A stretch of 64,000 bases of DNA from Deinococcus taeanensis (GTDB lineage: Bacteria > Deinococcota > Deinococci > Deinococcales > Deinococcaceae): the NCBI RefSeq assembly GCF_020229735.1, contig NZ_CP083456.1:318001-382000 (forward strand), read 5' to 3'. The stretch's first letter is position 1. Every line of letters begins with the position of its first letter. The position numbers and the translations under genes are program-made. This document shows positions 1 to 8,467 of the stretch, piece by piece. Under the pieces are notes generated by a model. That model saw only the letters and a list, made by a program, of their open reading frames with translations. It was not told the origin of the DNA and searched no databases.

Positions 1-959
1 GACAACGTCGCCACCGTGCTGTTCATGGCGCCGGTCGTCGTGACCGTCGTCACCCGGCTGGGCCTCCGGCCCATGCCCTACCTGATTGCCGTCATCCTGG
101 CCAGCAACACGGGCGGCACCGCCACCATGGTCGGTGACCCCCCACCATCATCGGCACTGTCGCCGGCAAAGGATTCGGCGAGTTCCTGGTGAACGTCGCC
201 CCCTGCGCCACCCTGGCACCCTCGTCAGCATTGCCCTGATGCATCTCCTGATGCGCTGGCGCGGCGAACTGAACTCGGACGGCGCCAGTGAACGCCTCCA
301 GCAGATCCTGTCTGACGACCGCCCCATCAAGACGAACCCGAAACTGATGCGCCAGGCGCTGGAGATGTTCGCCGTCACCCTCGGGCTGTTCATGGTGGGC
401 CACCCGATCGAGCTGGAAGCGGGCCTGATTGCGCTGACCACCAGCACCTTCCTGCTGCTGATCGCTGACCTGTCCCCGGTGGAACTCTTCGAGAAGGTCG
501 AGTGGGCGACGCTGCTGTTCTTCATGGGCCTGTTCATCGTGGTGAGCGCGCTGGAGCATGTGGTCGTCTGCGAACAGGTGGCCACGGCCCTCACGGGCGC
601 GATCGGTGGCGACATTGGCCTGGGGATTCTCCTGGTGGGCTTTGCCAGCGCCATTATCAGCGGTTTCGTGGACAACATTCCGTTCACCATCAGCATGGCC
701 AGCGTCCTCAAAGAGCTGCAAGCCACGTTGGGTGTGAAGATGGATCCGCTGTGGTGGGCCCTCTCGCTCGGGGCCTGCCTGCGCGGAACCCTGACTCTCA
801 TCGGCGCCTCGGCGAATATCGTGGTGTCGGACATCGCTGCCCGTGAGGGCCACCCCATCAGCTTCAGGCAGTTCATGCCGCTACCCCATGCCGGTCGCGC
901 TGGTCACCGTGACGCTGGTCCTGGGCCTGTTCTACCTTGCCTTCCAGCTGTCGACCTGA
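1..959 (+). pseudogene. ArsB/NhaD-type ion permease, 5'-truncated by window edge and frameshifted
   Basis: This is the C-terminal part of a polytopic permease of the ArsB/NhaD (SLC13-like) superfamily, which moves anions or exchanges Na+ for H+ across the inner membrane. Conserved pieces are seen in three different frames: DNVATVLFMAPV and SNTGGTATMVGDPP in frame 1 (to about 140), TIIGTVAGKGFGEF in frame 3, then a long frame-2 stretch including SGFVDNIPFT and LIGASANIVVSDIAAREG. The last segment returns to frame 3 (RYPMPVALVTVTLVLG) and stops at 957-959. Joining them needs frameshifts near 140-146, 210-225 and 878-888. The first falls in a run of C, which is compatible with sequencing error as well as real decay. 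The usual GACLGG(N) before LIGASAN reads GACLRGT. The true start lies before base 1. Confidence 0.75.
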
Positions 960-1082
960 GGAGCCTTCCCTATGCGCATTCTTGATCTGGTGGCCCTTCA
1001 GTACCGTCGCCGAACTCATGGGCTCACAGAGCCAGCTGGCGGACATTTTGAGCCACGCTTCCAGCGGTGTAGACGTGCTTGC

Positions 1083-1088
1083 TACAGT
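1083..1088 (+). promoter_or_regulatory. Leaderless-type -10 element for the LysR gene
   Basis: The hexamer TACAGT ends six bases before ATG 1095. No clear -35 is seen at 16-18 bp. Spacing and sequence match the same arrangement before at least ten other starts here. Confidence 0.45.
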
Positions 1089-1094
1089 TCAAGG

Positions 1095-1970
1095 ATGCGC
1101 ATCAACCCGGACTTTCTGGTCACCTTCAACGCGGTGGCGGAGTTCGGCAGTGTCAGCAAGGCGGCCGAATACCTCCACCTTAGTCAGCCGGCTGTGAGCG
1201 GACAACTGCGCTCCCTGGCTGAACTCGTCGGCGCGCCACTGTATACCCGGCGTGCCCGTGGCATCGCTCTGACCGCAGAAGGCCGGGAGCTGCTTCCCCA
1301 CGCCCAGGCCATCGCCCGCAGCATGAAACGTGTGACCGACCTGGCCGGTGAACACCGGGACCGGCGCCGGTCCCATGTGCGCCTGGGCGCCTCCTGGACC
1401 CTCTCGGTCCGGGCCGTCACCCTGGCTGGCCAGTTTCAGAGCGGCGTGCCCACCGTCAGCCTGCATTCCGGTCATACCCCTCACCTGATCGCCCGGGTCG
1501 CCGCGGGAGAACTTGACGCCGCCCTCACGGTGGATGCCAGCCAGGCGCTGCCCGAAGGCCTGGAAGCGCGGCGGTTCTCCAGTGAGGACCTCCGCCTGAT
1601 CGTTCCACCGGGCCACCCACTGGCCAGTGAAGGGTACGTGACGCCCGGCGTTCTGGCGCGTGAAACGTTGCTGCAACCCATGCCCGAGTCCGGCGTGCGC
1701 AAGCGGGCCGCGAAACTCCTCGATGGGGCAGGCGTGATGCCCCGACATGTCCTCGAACTGGGCGGGTTTCTGGCCGTTAAAGCCGCATTACACGCCGGGC
1801 TGGGGGTCGCGATCCTGCCGCGGAGTCTGGTGGGCCCGGAGGTGGACCATGGCCTGCTGGTCAGCCTGGGGCTGGAGGCGCCGGAAGTGACCCTCGGGTA
1901 CCACGTGGTGTCGGCCCCCCAGGCCCTCCTGCCCACTGCGGTCGCTGAAGTCCTGAGTACGTTGACCTGA
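1095..1970 (+). CDS. LysR-family transcriptional regulator
   Basis: This is a 291-residue LysR-type regulator, the usual family length. The N-terminal winged HTH (about residues 1-60) contains the classical pattern [23 protein letters not shown] followed in the wing by [12 protein letters not shown] and EGRELL. The rest is a LysR substrate-binding domain with the typical [14 protein letters not shown] and PGHPLA signatures. I chose ATG 1095 because it gives the standard N-terminus and has TACAGT at 1083-1088, six bases upstream, matching the leaderless pattern in this window. An in-frame ATG at 972 has a good GAGGAG ribosome site at 958-963 and would add 41 unusual residues, so it remains possible. 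The effector and targets are unknown; the adjacent permease remnant upstream is a candidate target. Confidence 0.85.
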   Translation: MRINPDFLVTFNAVAEFGSVSKAAEYLHLSQPAVSGQLRSLAELVGAPLYTRRARGIALTAEGRELLPHAQAIARSMKRVTDLAGEHRDRRRSHVRLGASWTLSVRAVTLAGQFQSGVPTVSLHSGHTPHLIARVAAGELDAALTVDASQALPEGLEARRFSSEDLRLIVPPGHPLASEGYVTPGVLARETLLQPMPESGVRKRAAKLLDGAGVMPRHVLELGGFLAVKAALHAGLGVAILPRSLVGPEVDHGLLVSLGLEAPEVTLGYHVVSAPQALLPTAVAEVLSTLT

Positions 1971-2017
1971 CTGTTAGATTCTGCCCGCCGGCACAGACTG
2001 GGCAGGCACCCGCCCGC

Positions 2018-2458
2018 TCAGTAGACGCCAGGAAGGAACTTTTGTACCCGCTTCTGGTAAGCGCCGTATGCCGGGAAACGAGCGCTGATGCGGCGTTCTT
2101 CGCGCTGCGCTTTGGCTTCGAACAGGGCGCCCAGCGCTCCTGTGAGGAGAAGCGCACGCCGGCTGGATCGGTCAGCGGACCACCCGAGGGCCATTAGCAG
2201 CAGACCGCCATAGATGGGGTGCCGCGCAAATCGGTACGCCCCCGCTTCAACGAGCGTGGCATGTGGAAGCGGTTCGGGTAGAGGCGTGAGGTTGCGCCCG
2301 AGGGAGCGAGCCGCCCAGACGGTGAGTCCGGTGCCGGTGAGCCGCAGGGGCAGGCCCACCGCTCTCCCGGCCTTCGAGGAGTGGCGCCCTTCCAGGACCG
2401 GCAGGAGCACGATGGCAAGCAGAAGCAGGGCCTGAACAGCGACGGACCCTTCCCCCAC
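2018..2458 (-). CDS. Isoprenylcysteine carboxyl methyltransferase/PEMT-like membrane protein
   Basis: This small polytopic membrane protein (146 residues from GTG 2458) belongs to the ICMT/phospholipid N-methyltransferase-like family. The signature LVEAGAYRFARHPIYGG contains the RHPxY element that binds S-adenosylmethionine in the family. Hydrophobic segments lie at VAVQALLLLAIVLLPVL near the N-terminus and around YGGLLLMALGW. In bacteria the substrate of such proteins is usually unknown. The open frame extends upstream to 2608, but that part is Pro/Arg-rich and looks non-coding, so I started at GTG 2458; the start is uncertain because no ribosome site is visible. It is convergent with the LysR gene and divergent from the persulfide dioxygenase. 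Confidence 0.7.
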   Translation of the reverse strand: MGEGSVAVQALLLLAIVLLPVLEGRHSSKAGRAVGLPLRLTGTGLTVWAARSLGRNLTPLPEPLPHATLVEAGAYRFARHPIYGGLLLMALGWSADRSSRRALLLTGALGALFEAKAQREERRISARFPAYGAYQKRVQKFLPGVY

Positions 2459-2656
2459 GGGAAAGCCATGGACGGGGTCCGGAGGCGTCTGCCGACGGGA
2501 ACGTGGCTCGGCGAAACAGGGTGAGCGGTAAGGACAACATCCGGCCTTTTGAGGGGGTTTGAGAACTGTCTGCGGTGATTTTAGCCCTCCAGCCCCAGGT
2601 CGTATCACCCCTGCTGATGCGTCATATCAGGCGTTCCGATGACCTTCCAAAAGCGA

Positions 2657-2685
2657 TTGACCTATACCCCCGAGGGGTATACAGT
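2657..2685 (+). promoter_or_regulatory. Promoter of the persulfide dioxygenase operon
   Basis: A -35 box TTGACC (2657-2662) and a -10 box TACAGT (2680-2685) are separated by exactly 17 bp. The spacer is almost wholly filled by the CstR-type operator, so repressor binding would block RNA polymerase directly. The start codon lies 52 bp after the -10 box with a GGAGGA ribosome site at 2728-2733. Confidence 0.8.
2663..2681 (+). promoter_or_regulatory. CstR/CsoR-type operator 1
   Basis: A perfect inverted repeat, TATACCCC-CGA-GGGGTATA, sits between the -35 and -10 boxes. The G-tract palindrome ATACCCC...GGGGTAT is the known operator type of the CsoR/CstR repressor family. A CstR-like repressor is encoded at 7807-8082, and the regulated gene is a persulfide dioxygenase, so this is most likely its site. 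Confidence 0.85.
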
Positions 2686-2736
2686 CCGGTCATCAGCAGG
2701 GCATTCCAAGCGGAATCCCACTCACCGGAGGAACAA

Positions 2737-4118
2737 ATGTTTTTCAAACGCCTGTACGACACCGACCTGGCCCAAGCGTCCTACGTCATCGGTTGCCAGC
2801 AGAACAGCACCGCCATCGTGATCGACCCGGTCCGAGACGTCCAGCGGTATCTCGACGTCGCCTCCCAGGAAGGCCTCAAGATCATCGCCGTTACCGAAAC
2901 GCACATCCACGCCGACTACCTGTCCGGCAGCCGCGAACTCGCCGAACGCACCGGCGCCACGCTGTACCTCAGCGACGAAGGCGGCCCCGACTGGCAGTAC
3001 GCCTTCCCTCACGAAGGCCTCCGCGACGGCCAGGAGATTCGGCTCGGCAACATCATCCTGAAAGCCGTCCATACCCCGGCCATACCCCCGAGCACCTCAG
3101 CTTCCTCGTCACCGACGGCGCCCGCACCCCGGAACCCGTGATCTTCCTCACCGGTGACTTCGTGTTCGTCGGTGACCTGGGCCGCCCGGATCTCCTCGAC
3201 GAAGCCGCTGGAGGCCAGGACACCCGCTTCATCGGCGCGCAGCAGCTGTTCACCAGCCTCCAGACGAAGTTCCTGACCCTGCCGGACTACGTGCAGGTCT
3301 GGCCTGGCCACGGGAGTGGCAGCGCCTGCGGCAAAGCCCTCGGCGCCGTGGAAAGCACCACCGTCGGCTATGAACGCCAGTTCGCCTGGTGGGCTGACCA
3401 CCTCGCCGACAACAACGTCGAGGCCTTTACCACCGCCCTGCTCGAAGGCCAGCCGGACGCCCCTTCGTACTACGGGCGCATGAAACGGCAGAACAAAGCC
3501 GGCCCTGCGCTGCTGGGTGACGTTCAGCCACTCCAGGCCCTGTCCACCCATGACCTGCGCAACGCCTTGCAACGCGGCGTCCGCCTGATCGACACCCGGC
3601 CCCGCGCCCAGTACCAGCAGGGCGCCGTGCCCGGCAGCCTGCACCTGCCCGTCGGCAAGACCTTCGAAACCTGGGCCGGCTGGCTCCTTGACCCGGAAAA
3701 GGAGTACGTCCTGTTCGCCCGCACCCCCCAGGAAGCCGAGCAGCTGCGTCACGGCCTGTGGATGACCGGCATCGACCGCGTCAACGGGTACACCGGCAGC
3801 TTCGAAGGCCTGACCCTCCAGCCGCAGGAAGCCACACCCGTCAGCGAACTGGGCGACCTGAGCCAGACGTTCGTGCTCGACGTCCGCGCCCGCAGTGAAT
3901 ACGACGCGGGGCACGTGCCCGGCGCCGTGCAGCTGCATGCCGGCCGCCTCACCCAGAACCTGGACCAGATCCCGCGTGACCAGCCCGTGGTCGTGCACTG
4001 CCAGGGCGGGGCTCGCAGCGCCGCCGCCGTGAGTGTCCTGCGTGCAGAAGGCTTCGACAACATCACCGACCTGGACGGAGGCTACGCCTCCGTCGCCAGG
4101 CAGAAGACCGGCGCCTGA
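2737..4118 (+). pseudogene. Persulfide dioxygenase-rhodanese fusion (CstB-like), one frameshift
   Basis: The product would be about 460 residues: an N-terminal metallo-beta-lactamase fold persulfide dioxygenase and two C-terminal rhodanese domains, the architecture of CstB-type enzymes that oxidise persulfides. Dioxygenase motifs are [11 protein letters not shown] (iron-ligand region), [17 protein letters not shown] and [15 protein letters not shown]. The first rhodanese lacks the catalytic Cys (LFARTPQE), while the second has HCQGGARS with its active Cys. The frame changes from 1 to 3 near 3077-3080, where CCGGCC stands where HTPGHTPEH would need one more G; a single missing base explains it. 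The start ATG 2737 has a strong GGAGGA site. Either the gene is recently broken or the base is a sequencing error; everything else looks under selection. Confidence 0.85.
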
Positions 4119-4234
4119 GCACCCCCAGCTGTGGAGCGTGACGTCCTCACCAGGCGCGCGTTCCACCCCGTCAGGAGCCAGACCACGCCCGCCCACCTGT
4201 GACGGCACACCCCTGAATCCAAAGGACAACCCCC

Positions 4235-4552
4235 ATGACCTACCAGGACATCTTTACCGCTGAACTCGAAACAAAGAAGCGCGAAGGCGCCCAGCTGATC
4301 GACGTGCGCGAACGCGATGAGTACCTCACCGGCCATATTCCCGGCGCCGTCAGCCTGCCCCTGAGTGAACTGGCCGGCCGTGAGAACGACATTTCGTCCC
4401 CCGCCGTTCTGATCTGCGCGAGCGGCAACCGCTCCTCCCAGGCCGCCGCTTACCTCGCCGCTCAGGGCAAAACCGGGTTGATGAACCTCTCGGGCGGCAC
4501 CCTGACCTGGATGCGCGAGGGCCGTGACCTGAACCGCGGCGAGCAGCCATGA
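4235..4552 (+). CDS. Single-domain rhodanese sulfurtransferase
   Basis: This 105-residue cytoplasmic rhodanese domain begins with the family features [18 protein letters not shown] and carries the active-site loop ICASGNRSS with a catalytic Cys. Such proteins carry sulfane sulfur as a Cys-persulfide. The ribosome site AAAGGA is at 4221-4226. It follows the persulfide dioxygenase by 116 bp and its stop overlaps the start of the TauE/SafE gene (ATGA), so it is part of the sulfide detoxification operon. In comparable CstR regulons a rhodanese passes sulfur to or from the dioxygenase fusion; that role is inferred here. Confidence 0.9.
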   Translation: MTYQDIFTAELETKKREGAQLIDVRERDEYLTGHIPGAVSLPLSELAGRENDISSPAVLICASGNRSSQAAAYLAAQGKTGLMNLSGGTLTWMREGRDLNRGEQP

Positions 4553-5364
4553 TCTTCGCCTGGATCGGTGCCGCCCTGATCGGGATTTCCCTGGGCCTGC
4601 TGGGGTCCGGAGGCAGCATCCTCACCGTGCCGGTCCTGGTGTACCTCGTCGGTGAGCCTGAGAAGCTCGCCATCGCGGAGAGCCTCGCCATTGTCGGGGG
4701 CATCAGTCTCTTCGGGGCCATTCCCTACGCGCTCAAAAAGCAGATCGACTGGCGTTCGGTGCTGTGGTTCGGCATTCCCGGTGTGCTGGGCACGTACGGG
4801 GGAGCCGCCCTGAGTGTGTTCCTCTCCGGCGTGGTGCAGCTGATGCTGTTCGCGACCGTGATGCTGGTTGCAGCGGTCATGATGTTCCGGCCCACGAAGG
4901 CCAGTCCTGAGGGCAGCGCGGCGCACAAGCGCTCCCCCGTCAAGATCGCGCTCGAAGGCCTCAGCGTGGGGGTCCTCACGGGCCTCGTGGGGGTTGGCGG
5001 CGGATTCCTGATCATTCCCGCACTGGTCCTGCTGGGCGGACTCCCCATGGGCCTCGCGGTCGGAACCAGCCTGCTGATCATCGCCGCCAAAAGCTTCGCG
5101 GGCTTCTACAAGTACGTCCACGTTCTCGCTGAGCATGACCTCTCTGTGAACTGGGGACTGATCGGACTGTTCACCATCATCGGCATCGCCGGGAGCTTCC
5201 TCGGAGCCCGGGTGGGGAAGAACATCTCCAACGACAGCCTGAAACGCGGGTTTGCCGGCTTCCTGGTCGTGATGGGCGCGTACGTTCTGGCCACCAACGT
5301 GCCCAAAGTCCTGCATCCCACTCCAGTTGCGGAAGCCCGGCACTCCGTCTCTACCACACATTGA
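4549..5364 (+). CDS. TauE/SafE-family sulfite/anion exporter
   Basis: This 271-residue polytopic inner-membrane protein belongs to the TauE/SafE (TSUP) family. It has the two-repeat arrangement of the family, with glycine-rich [15 protein letters not shown] near the N-terminus and the matching [15 protein letters not shown] in the second half. Family members move sulfite, sulfoacetate or related anions. In CstR regulons a TauE protein is thought to export sulfite made by the persulfide dioxygenase, and the operon position here supports that. The ATG overlaps the rhodanese stop by 4 bp, so translation is probably coupled. Confidence 0.9.
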   Translation: MIFAWIGAALIGISLGLLGSGGSILTVPVLVYLVGEPEKLAIAESLAIVGGISLFGAIPYALKKQIDWRSVLWFGIPGVLGTYGGAALSVFLSGVVQLMLFATVMLVAAVMMFRPTKASPEGSAAHKRSPVKIALEGLSVGVLTGLVGVGGGFLIIPALVLLGGLPMGLAVGTSLLIIAAKSFAGFYKYVHVLAEHDLSVNWGLIGLFTIIGIAGSFLGARVGKNISNDSLKRGFAGFLVVMGAYVLATNVPKVLHPTPVAEARHSVSTTH

Positions 5365-5425
5365 TCCTGCCCCTGTTCCGACCGTGGGCCTCCCCTGGCC
5401 CCGGTTCCTTTTTTTGAGGTCCTCC

Positions 5426-6001
5426 ATGACTGAATTTCTCGATGTTCTTCGCTCGCCCTGGCCCTGGTACATCGGCGGCCCCCTGATCGGCCTGACCGTG
5501 CCCCTCCTGCTGTGGCTGGGCAACAAAGGCTTTGGCATCTCGGCCAACCTGCGGCACGCCTGCGCGATCCTGCTGCCGGACTCGGCGAAACCCGGCTTCT
5601 TCCGGTACAACTGGCGTGCGGAACGCTGGAACCTGATGTTCGCTAGTGGGTTGATCCTCGGTGGCTTCGTGGCAGGCGCCCTGCTGGCCGACCCGGAACC
5701 CACCCGCTTGAGCGCCGCGGGCGTGCAGTCCATTCAGGAGCTGGGCGTGCAGGTGCGTCCCGGCCTGATGCCGGCGGAACTCACCGACCTGAGCAACCCG
5801 GGCGTGTGGGCGCTGCTGGCCATCTCCGGGCTGCTGGTGGGATTCGGGACCCGCTACGGCGGCGGCTGCACCAGCGGGCACGCCATCACGGGCCTCTCGA
5901 CCCTGCAAGGCCCGAGCCTGATCGCGACCGTGTCCTTTTTCGCTGGCGGCATCCTGAGTGCAAACCTCCTCCTTCCCTTTTTCATGGCGGTAATCCGATG
6001 A
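5426..6001 (+). CDS. YeeE/YedE-family sulfur transporter, first half protein
   Basis: This 191-residue membrane protein is one half of a split YeeE/YedE (Sulf_transp) transporter, a family that imports thiosulfate or related sulfur species. The conserved cysteine motif [18 protein letters not shown] lies near residues 140-157. Hydrophobic helices include [19 protein letters not shown] and [18 protein letters not shown]. It starts 61 bp after the TauE/SafE gene, and its stop overlaps the next start (ATGA at 5998-6001). Split pairs of this family are commonly linked to rhodanese genes, as here. Confidence 0.85.
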   Translation: MTEFLDVLRSPWPWYIGGPLIGLTVPLLLWLGNKGFGISANLRHACAILLPDSAKPGFFRYNWRAERWNLMFASGLILGGFVAGALLADPEPTRLSAAGVQSIQELGVQVRPGLMPAELTDLSNPGVWALLAISGLLVGFGTRYGGGCTSGHAITGLSTLQGPSLIATVSFFAGGILSANLLLPFFMAVIR

Positions 6002-6477
6002 CCCGAACGACCCCCGGTATTCCCGGCGTACATGCGCCATCCACATCCTCTACCCAGACAGCCACCGGCGTGCTGGTCTATCTGCTCGCGGGGCTGTACT
6101 TCGGCATCGTCCTCGTGAAGAGTGAAGCGGCCAGCTGGTACCGCGTGCAGGAGATGTTCCGCTTCGAGTCGTTTCACATGTTCGGCCTGATCGGCTCGGC
6201 TGTGCTGACCGGGATGATCACGACGGCCCTGCTCCGGCGCAGTGGCGTGAACAGTCGCGATGGACAGATCATTAAAATCACGGATAAGGACAAGGGCTGG
6301 CGGCGGTACGTGTTCGGCGGTCTGACCTTCGGCGTGGGCTGGGGGCTGGCGGGCGTGTGTCCCGGGCCGGTGTTCACCCTGCTGGGCGCGGGAATCTGGC
6401 CCGTGATGATCGTGCTCGCGTTCGCCCTGCTGGGCACCTACCTGTACGGCGTGATCAAAGACCGCCTCCCGCACTGA
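5998..6477 (+). CDS. YeeE/YedE-family sulfur transporter, second half protein
   Basis: This 159-residue membrane protein is the partner of the preceding gene. It carries the second conserved cysteine motif, [15 protein letters not shown], in the last third, and hydrophobic segments such as [16 protein letters not shown]. Together the halves supply the two Cys elements present in one-chain YeeE proteins. The 4-bp overlap suggests coupled synthesis and complex formation. The expected substrate is thiosulfate or a similar sulfur compound, inferred from the family and the CstR context. Confidence 0.85.
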   Translation: MTRTTPGIPGVHAPSTSSTQTATGVLVYLLAGLYFGIVLVKSEAASWYRVQEMFRFESFHMFGLIGSAVLTGMITTALLRRSGVNSRDGQIIKITDKDKGWRRYVFGGLTFGVGWGLAGVCPGPVFTLLGAGIWPVMIVLAFALLGTYLYGVIKDRLPH

Positions 6478-6508
6478 AGGGCTGAATCATGGACACGCAC
6501 GGACATAG

Positions 6509-6524
6509 ATACCCCCTGGGGTAT
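6509..6524 (+). promoter_or_regulatory. CstR/CsoR-type operator 2
   Basis: The palindrome ATACCCC-CT-GGGGTAT matches operator 1 except for a 2-bp instead of a 3-bp centre. Its right end shares bases with a perfect -10 box, TATAAT at 6522-6527. A weak -35-like CGGACA is at 6500-6505. Binding would occlude the promoter of the rhodanese-TlpA-cstR unit, giving autoregulation. Confidence 0.8.
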
Positions 6525-6527
6525 AAT
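6522..6527 (+). promoter_or_regulatory. -10 box of the rhodanese lipoprotein-tlpA-cstR promoter
   Basis: TATAAT is a perfect consensus -10 box overlapped by operator 2. Downstream, GGAGG at 6551-6555 precedes ATG 6561, which opens only a 25-codon reading frame ending before the lipoprotein start, so it may be a short leader or chance. Confidence 0.65.
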
Positions 6528-6634
6528 GATGGACACCCTGTGGGGTTCCTGGAGGTTCCTATGACCCGGTGCGTGACAACCAACCCTCTGAAGGCGTCAA
6601 GTCCACACGATGTCCTCGCCGTCGGGGCCGTCAG

Positions 6635-7020
6635 ATGAACACCCTTTCGCGCCGCATCGGGCCGCCGCGATCACGGTACTGCTCGCCGCCTGCGCTCCAT
6701 CCGCGCAGGACACTTACACCACGGTGAACGTTCAGGATCTGCATGCCGCACAGCAGGCCGGTGAGTTCGTCCTGGACGTCCGCACGCCGGCTGAGTTTAC
6801 TGAAGGGCACGTGCAGGGGGCCAGGCTGCTTCCCCTTCAGGAATTGCCTGCCCGCCTGAACGAAGTCCCGAAAGACCGGAAGATCTACGTCATCTGCCGC
6901 AGCGGCAATCGCAGCGCCCAGGCCAGCCAGATCCTCGCGGACGCCGGACGCAGGAACGTGTTCAACGTCGACGGTGGAATGAATGCCTGGACCGCCGCGG
7001 GCCTGCCGACCACCCGGTGA
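6635..7020 (+). pseudogene. Rhodanese-domain lipoprotein, frameshift in signal peptide
   Basis: This is an exported single rhodanese domain. The signal peptide appears to start at ATG 6635 in frame 2 (MNTLSRRIG) and to continue in frame 1 as AAAITVLLAACAPS, which ends in a lipobox LAAC. A frameshift near 6655-6662 separates the two. The mature domain has FVLDVRTPAEFTEGHV and the active loop VICRSGNRSAQA with a catalytic Cys, so the enzyme itself is intact in one frame from about 6660. An in-frame start at 6610 would bypass the shift but gives an implausible N-terminus. The function is probably periplasmic sulfane-sulfur transfer. The stop overlaps the GTG of the next gene. Confidence 0.7.
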
Positions 7021-7810
7021 ACCTCACGCCGGACGCCCTGCAACTCGGCACGCTGGTGCTCGCGTGGGAGCGTCTGGCCGTCTTGTTTGCGTTCGGGACG
7101 TGGCTGGGTTTGTCGCACTTTCGACATGCCGGGACCGCCGCGCTCGTTACCCGGGTCACGGCCCGGCTGACGGCGGCCCTGCCGCACTGGTCGGAGCTGG
7201 CGCCGACCATTCCCGAACGCCTTCTCACGGTACTGGATGTCCGCGCCGGCAGCTGGTCGTGGCCCGTGGGTGTAGCGGCGGGCCTGGTGTACCTCCTCAT
7301 GCGCCTGCGTCAGTGGCCACCCACGCTACCCCGCAGCCTGCTGCTGACCGTGACCGCGGCGGCCTTCCCATAGCTGTTCAGCCCAGCGCCCCAGTCTGCC
7401 TTGAACGCCGATCACGTGCCGGTCACCCGGGTGTCACCTCAGGGGCAGACCTCCTCTGTCGCCTCCGGCGACCTGCGCCGGCCAGCGGTGGTAAACGTCT
7501 GGGCCACCTGGTGCGGACCGTGCCGCGCGGAACTTCCTGTACTCGCGCGGGCCTGACGCGCCGGCGAGCCCATCATCCTGATCCATGGGGGAGAGCGTCC
7601 GGCAGAGGTGCGTGCTTTCCTGGACAGCGTGGGCGTGCCCGACGCGACGAATGTGGATGGGGGTGCGCTGCGCCAGGCCTTGCAGGTCAGCGGGTACCCC
7701 AGCACCTTCGTCATCGACCGGGACGGCCAGGTGAGTGCCCGCCACCTGGGCCCAGTGAATGCCGCCCATTTCAAGCCCTCCTGCGCCATGATAAGGAGAA
7801 CCGACCATGA
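7017..7810 (+). pseudogene. TlpA/ResA-like membrane thioredoxin, two nonsense codons and a frameshift
   Basis: One frame carries a membrane segment region (7017-7370), a thioredoxin domain with VNVWATWCGPCRAELPVLARA, and the C-terminal YPSTFVIDRDGQV strand typical of TlpA/ResA proteins. It is interrupted by TAG at 7371-7373 and TGA at 7554-7556, both in frame, with coding similarity continuing across each. Near 7767-7770 a shift to frame 2 would give the natural ending FQALLRHDKENRP and a stop at 7808-7810 that overlaps the cstR start. The family reduces disulfides outside the membrane and could reduce periplasmic persulfide carriers. Three lesions make a functional product unlikely unless the sequence is faulty. 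Confidence 0.75.
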
Positions 7811-8082
7811 CCAGCCCTGCCCCCCTGAGCCCGAACGACAAAGAGAAGCAACGCGTCCTGAACCGCCTGCGCCGCCTGGAGGGGCAGGTCCGCGGCCTGC
7901 ACAAAATGGTCGAGGACGAGCGACCCTGTCAGGAGATCCTGACGCTGCTCAGCGGCGTCCGCAGCGCCCTGGATGCCACGGGAGAAGCGATCTTCGAACA
8001 GTACCTGCTGAGTTGCGCGGCCGAGCAGGGTGAGCCTCTGCCAACCAAAGAAATTGTCAAAACCGCGCGTCTGCTGCGTTAA
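7807..8082 (+). CDS. cstR: CstR-type persulfide-sensing repressor (CsoR/RcnR family)
   Basis: This 91-residue all-helical regulator of the CsoR/RcnR (DUF156) family has the signature LNRLRRLEGQVRGLHKMVE. It has Cys41 (ERPCQEIL) and Cys70 (LLSCA), 29 residues apart as in CsoR and CstR. The His used by CsoR for Cu(I), four residues before the second Cys, is Tyr66 here. Loss of that His with both Cys retained is the CstR pattern, which senses persulfides by forming Cys-sulfur crosslinks. The neighbours are all sulfur-handling genes and two matching operators are present, so I read it as CstR rather than a copper sensor. AAGGAG at 7793-7798 is a good ribosome site. Confidence 0.88.
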   Translation: MTSPAPLSPNDKEKQRVLNRLRRLEGQVRGLHKMVEDERPCQEILTLLSGVRSALDATGEAIFEQYLLSCAAEQGEPLPTKEIVKTARLLR

Positions 8083-8467
8083 CGAACATGGACAGCCGTG
8101 ACACCGGAATCATCGGATAACCCGGACAGCAGGCGCTGACCAGCCCATACGGAGGTACGCCGTGATCATTGTTAGAGCAGAGAAGTCCTGGCACCTTCCA
8201 CAGGAAAGCCAGCGGCCTGCCAGTCCGGGCGACCTACCGCGAGGCGGCGCGCACAATCTGGCGTGTCGATCCCTGGGAGCACGCTTACTGCTCACAATCA
8301 TCTGCCTTCCCACTCCAGAACAGTGCACCTCCGACGTGACCACCAATCCCGCGAAAGCGCCCAGCACCGGATAAGGGGAACTCTCCCTGAGCGTTCAAGT
8401 GCAGTGTTAAGCTGGACACCTCGCTGCCTCGGACTCACATGAACCCGTCCGATGAATGGAGGACCAG
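8083..8467 (+). other. Intergenic region, no gene seen
   Basis: This 385-bp stretch separates cstR from the methyltransferase gene. It has short overlapping frames on both strands with no family features. GGAGGA at 8458-8463 serves the next gene. No terminator hairpin with a T-run was recognised. Confidence 0.5.

Noticed and set aside
4462..5733. Minus-strand 423-codon frame opposite the exporter genes
   Set aside because: No motifs or ribosome site; the plus strand encodes recognised membrane proteins.
7807..8082. Copper-sensing CsoR
   Set aside because: The ligand His is Tyr and the genes around are sulfur genes, not copper exporters.
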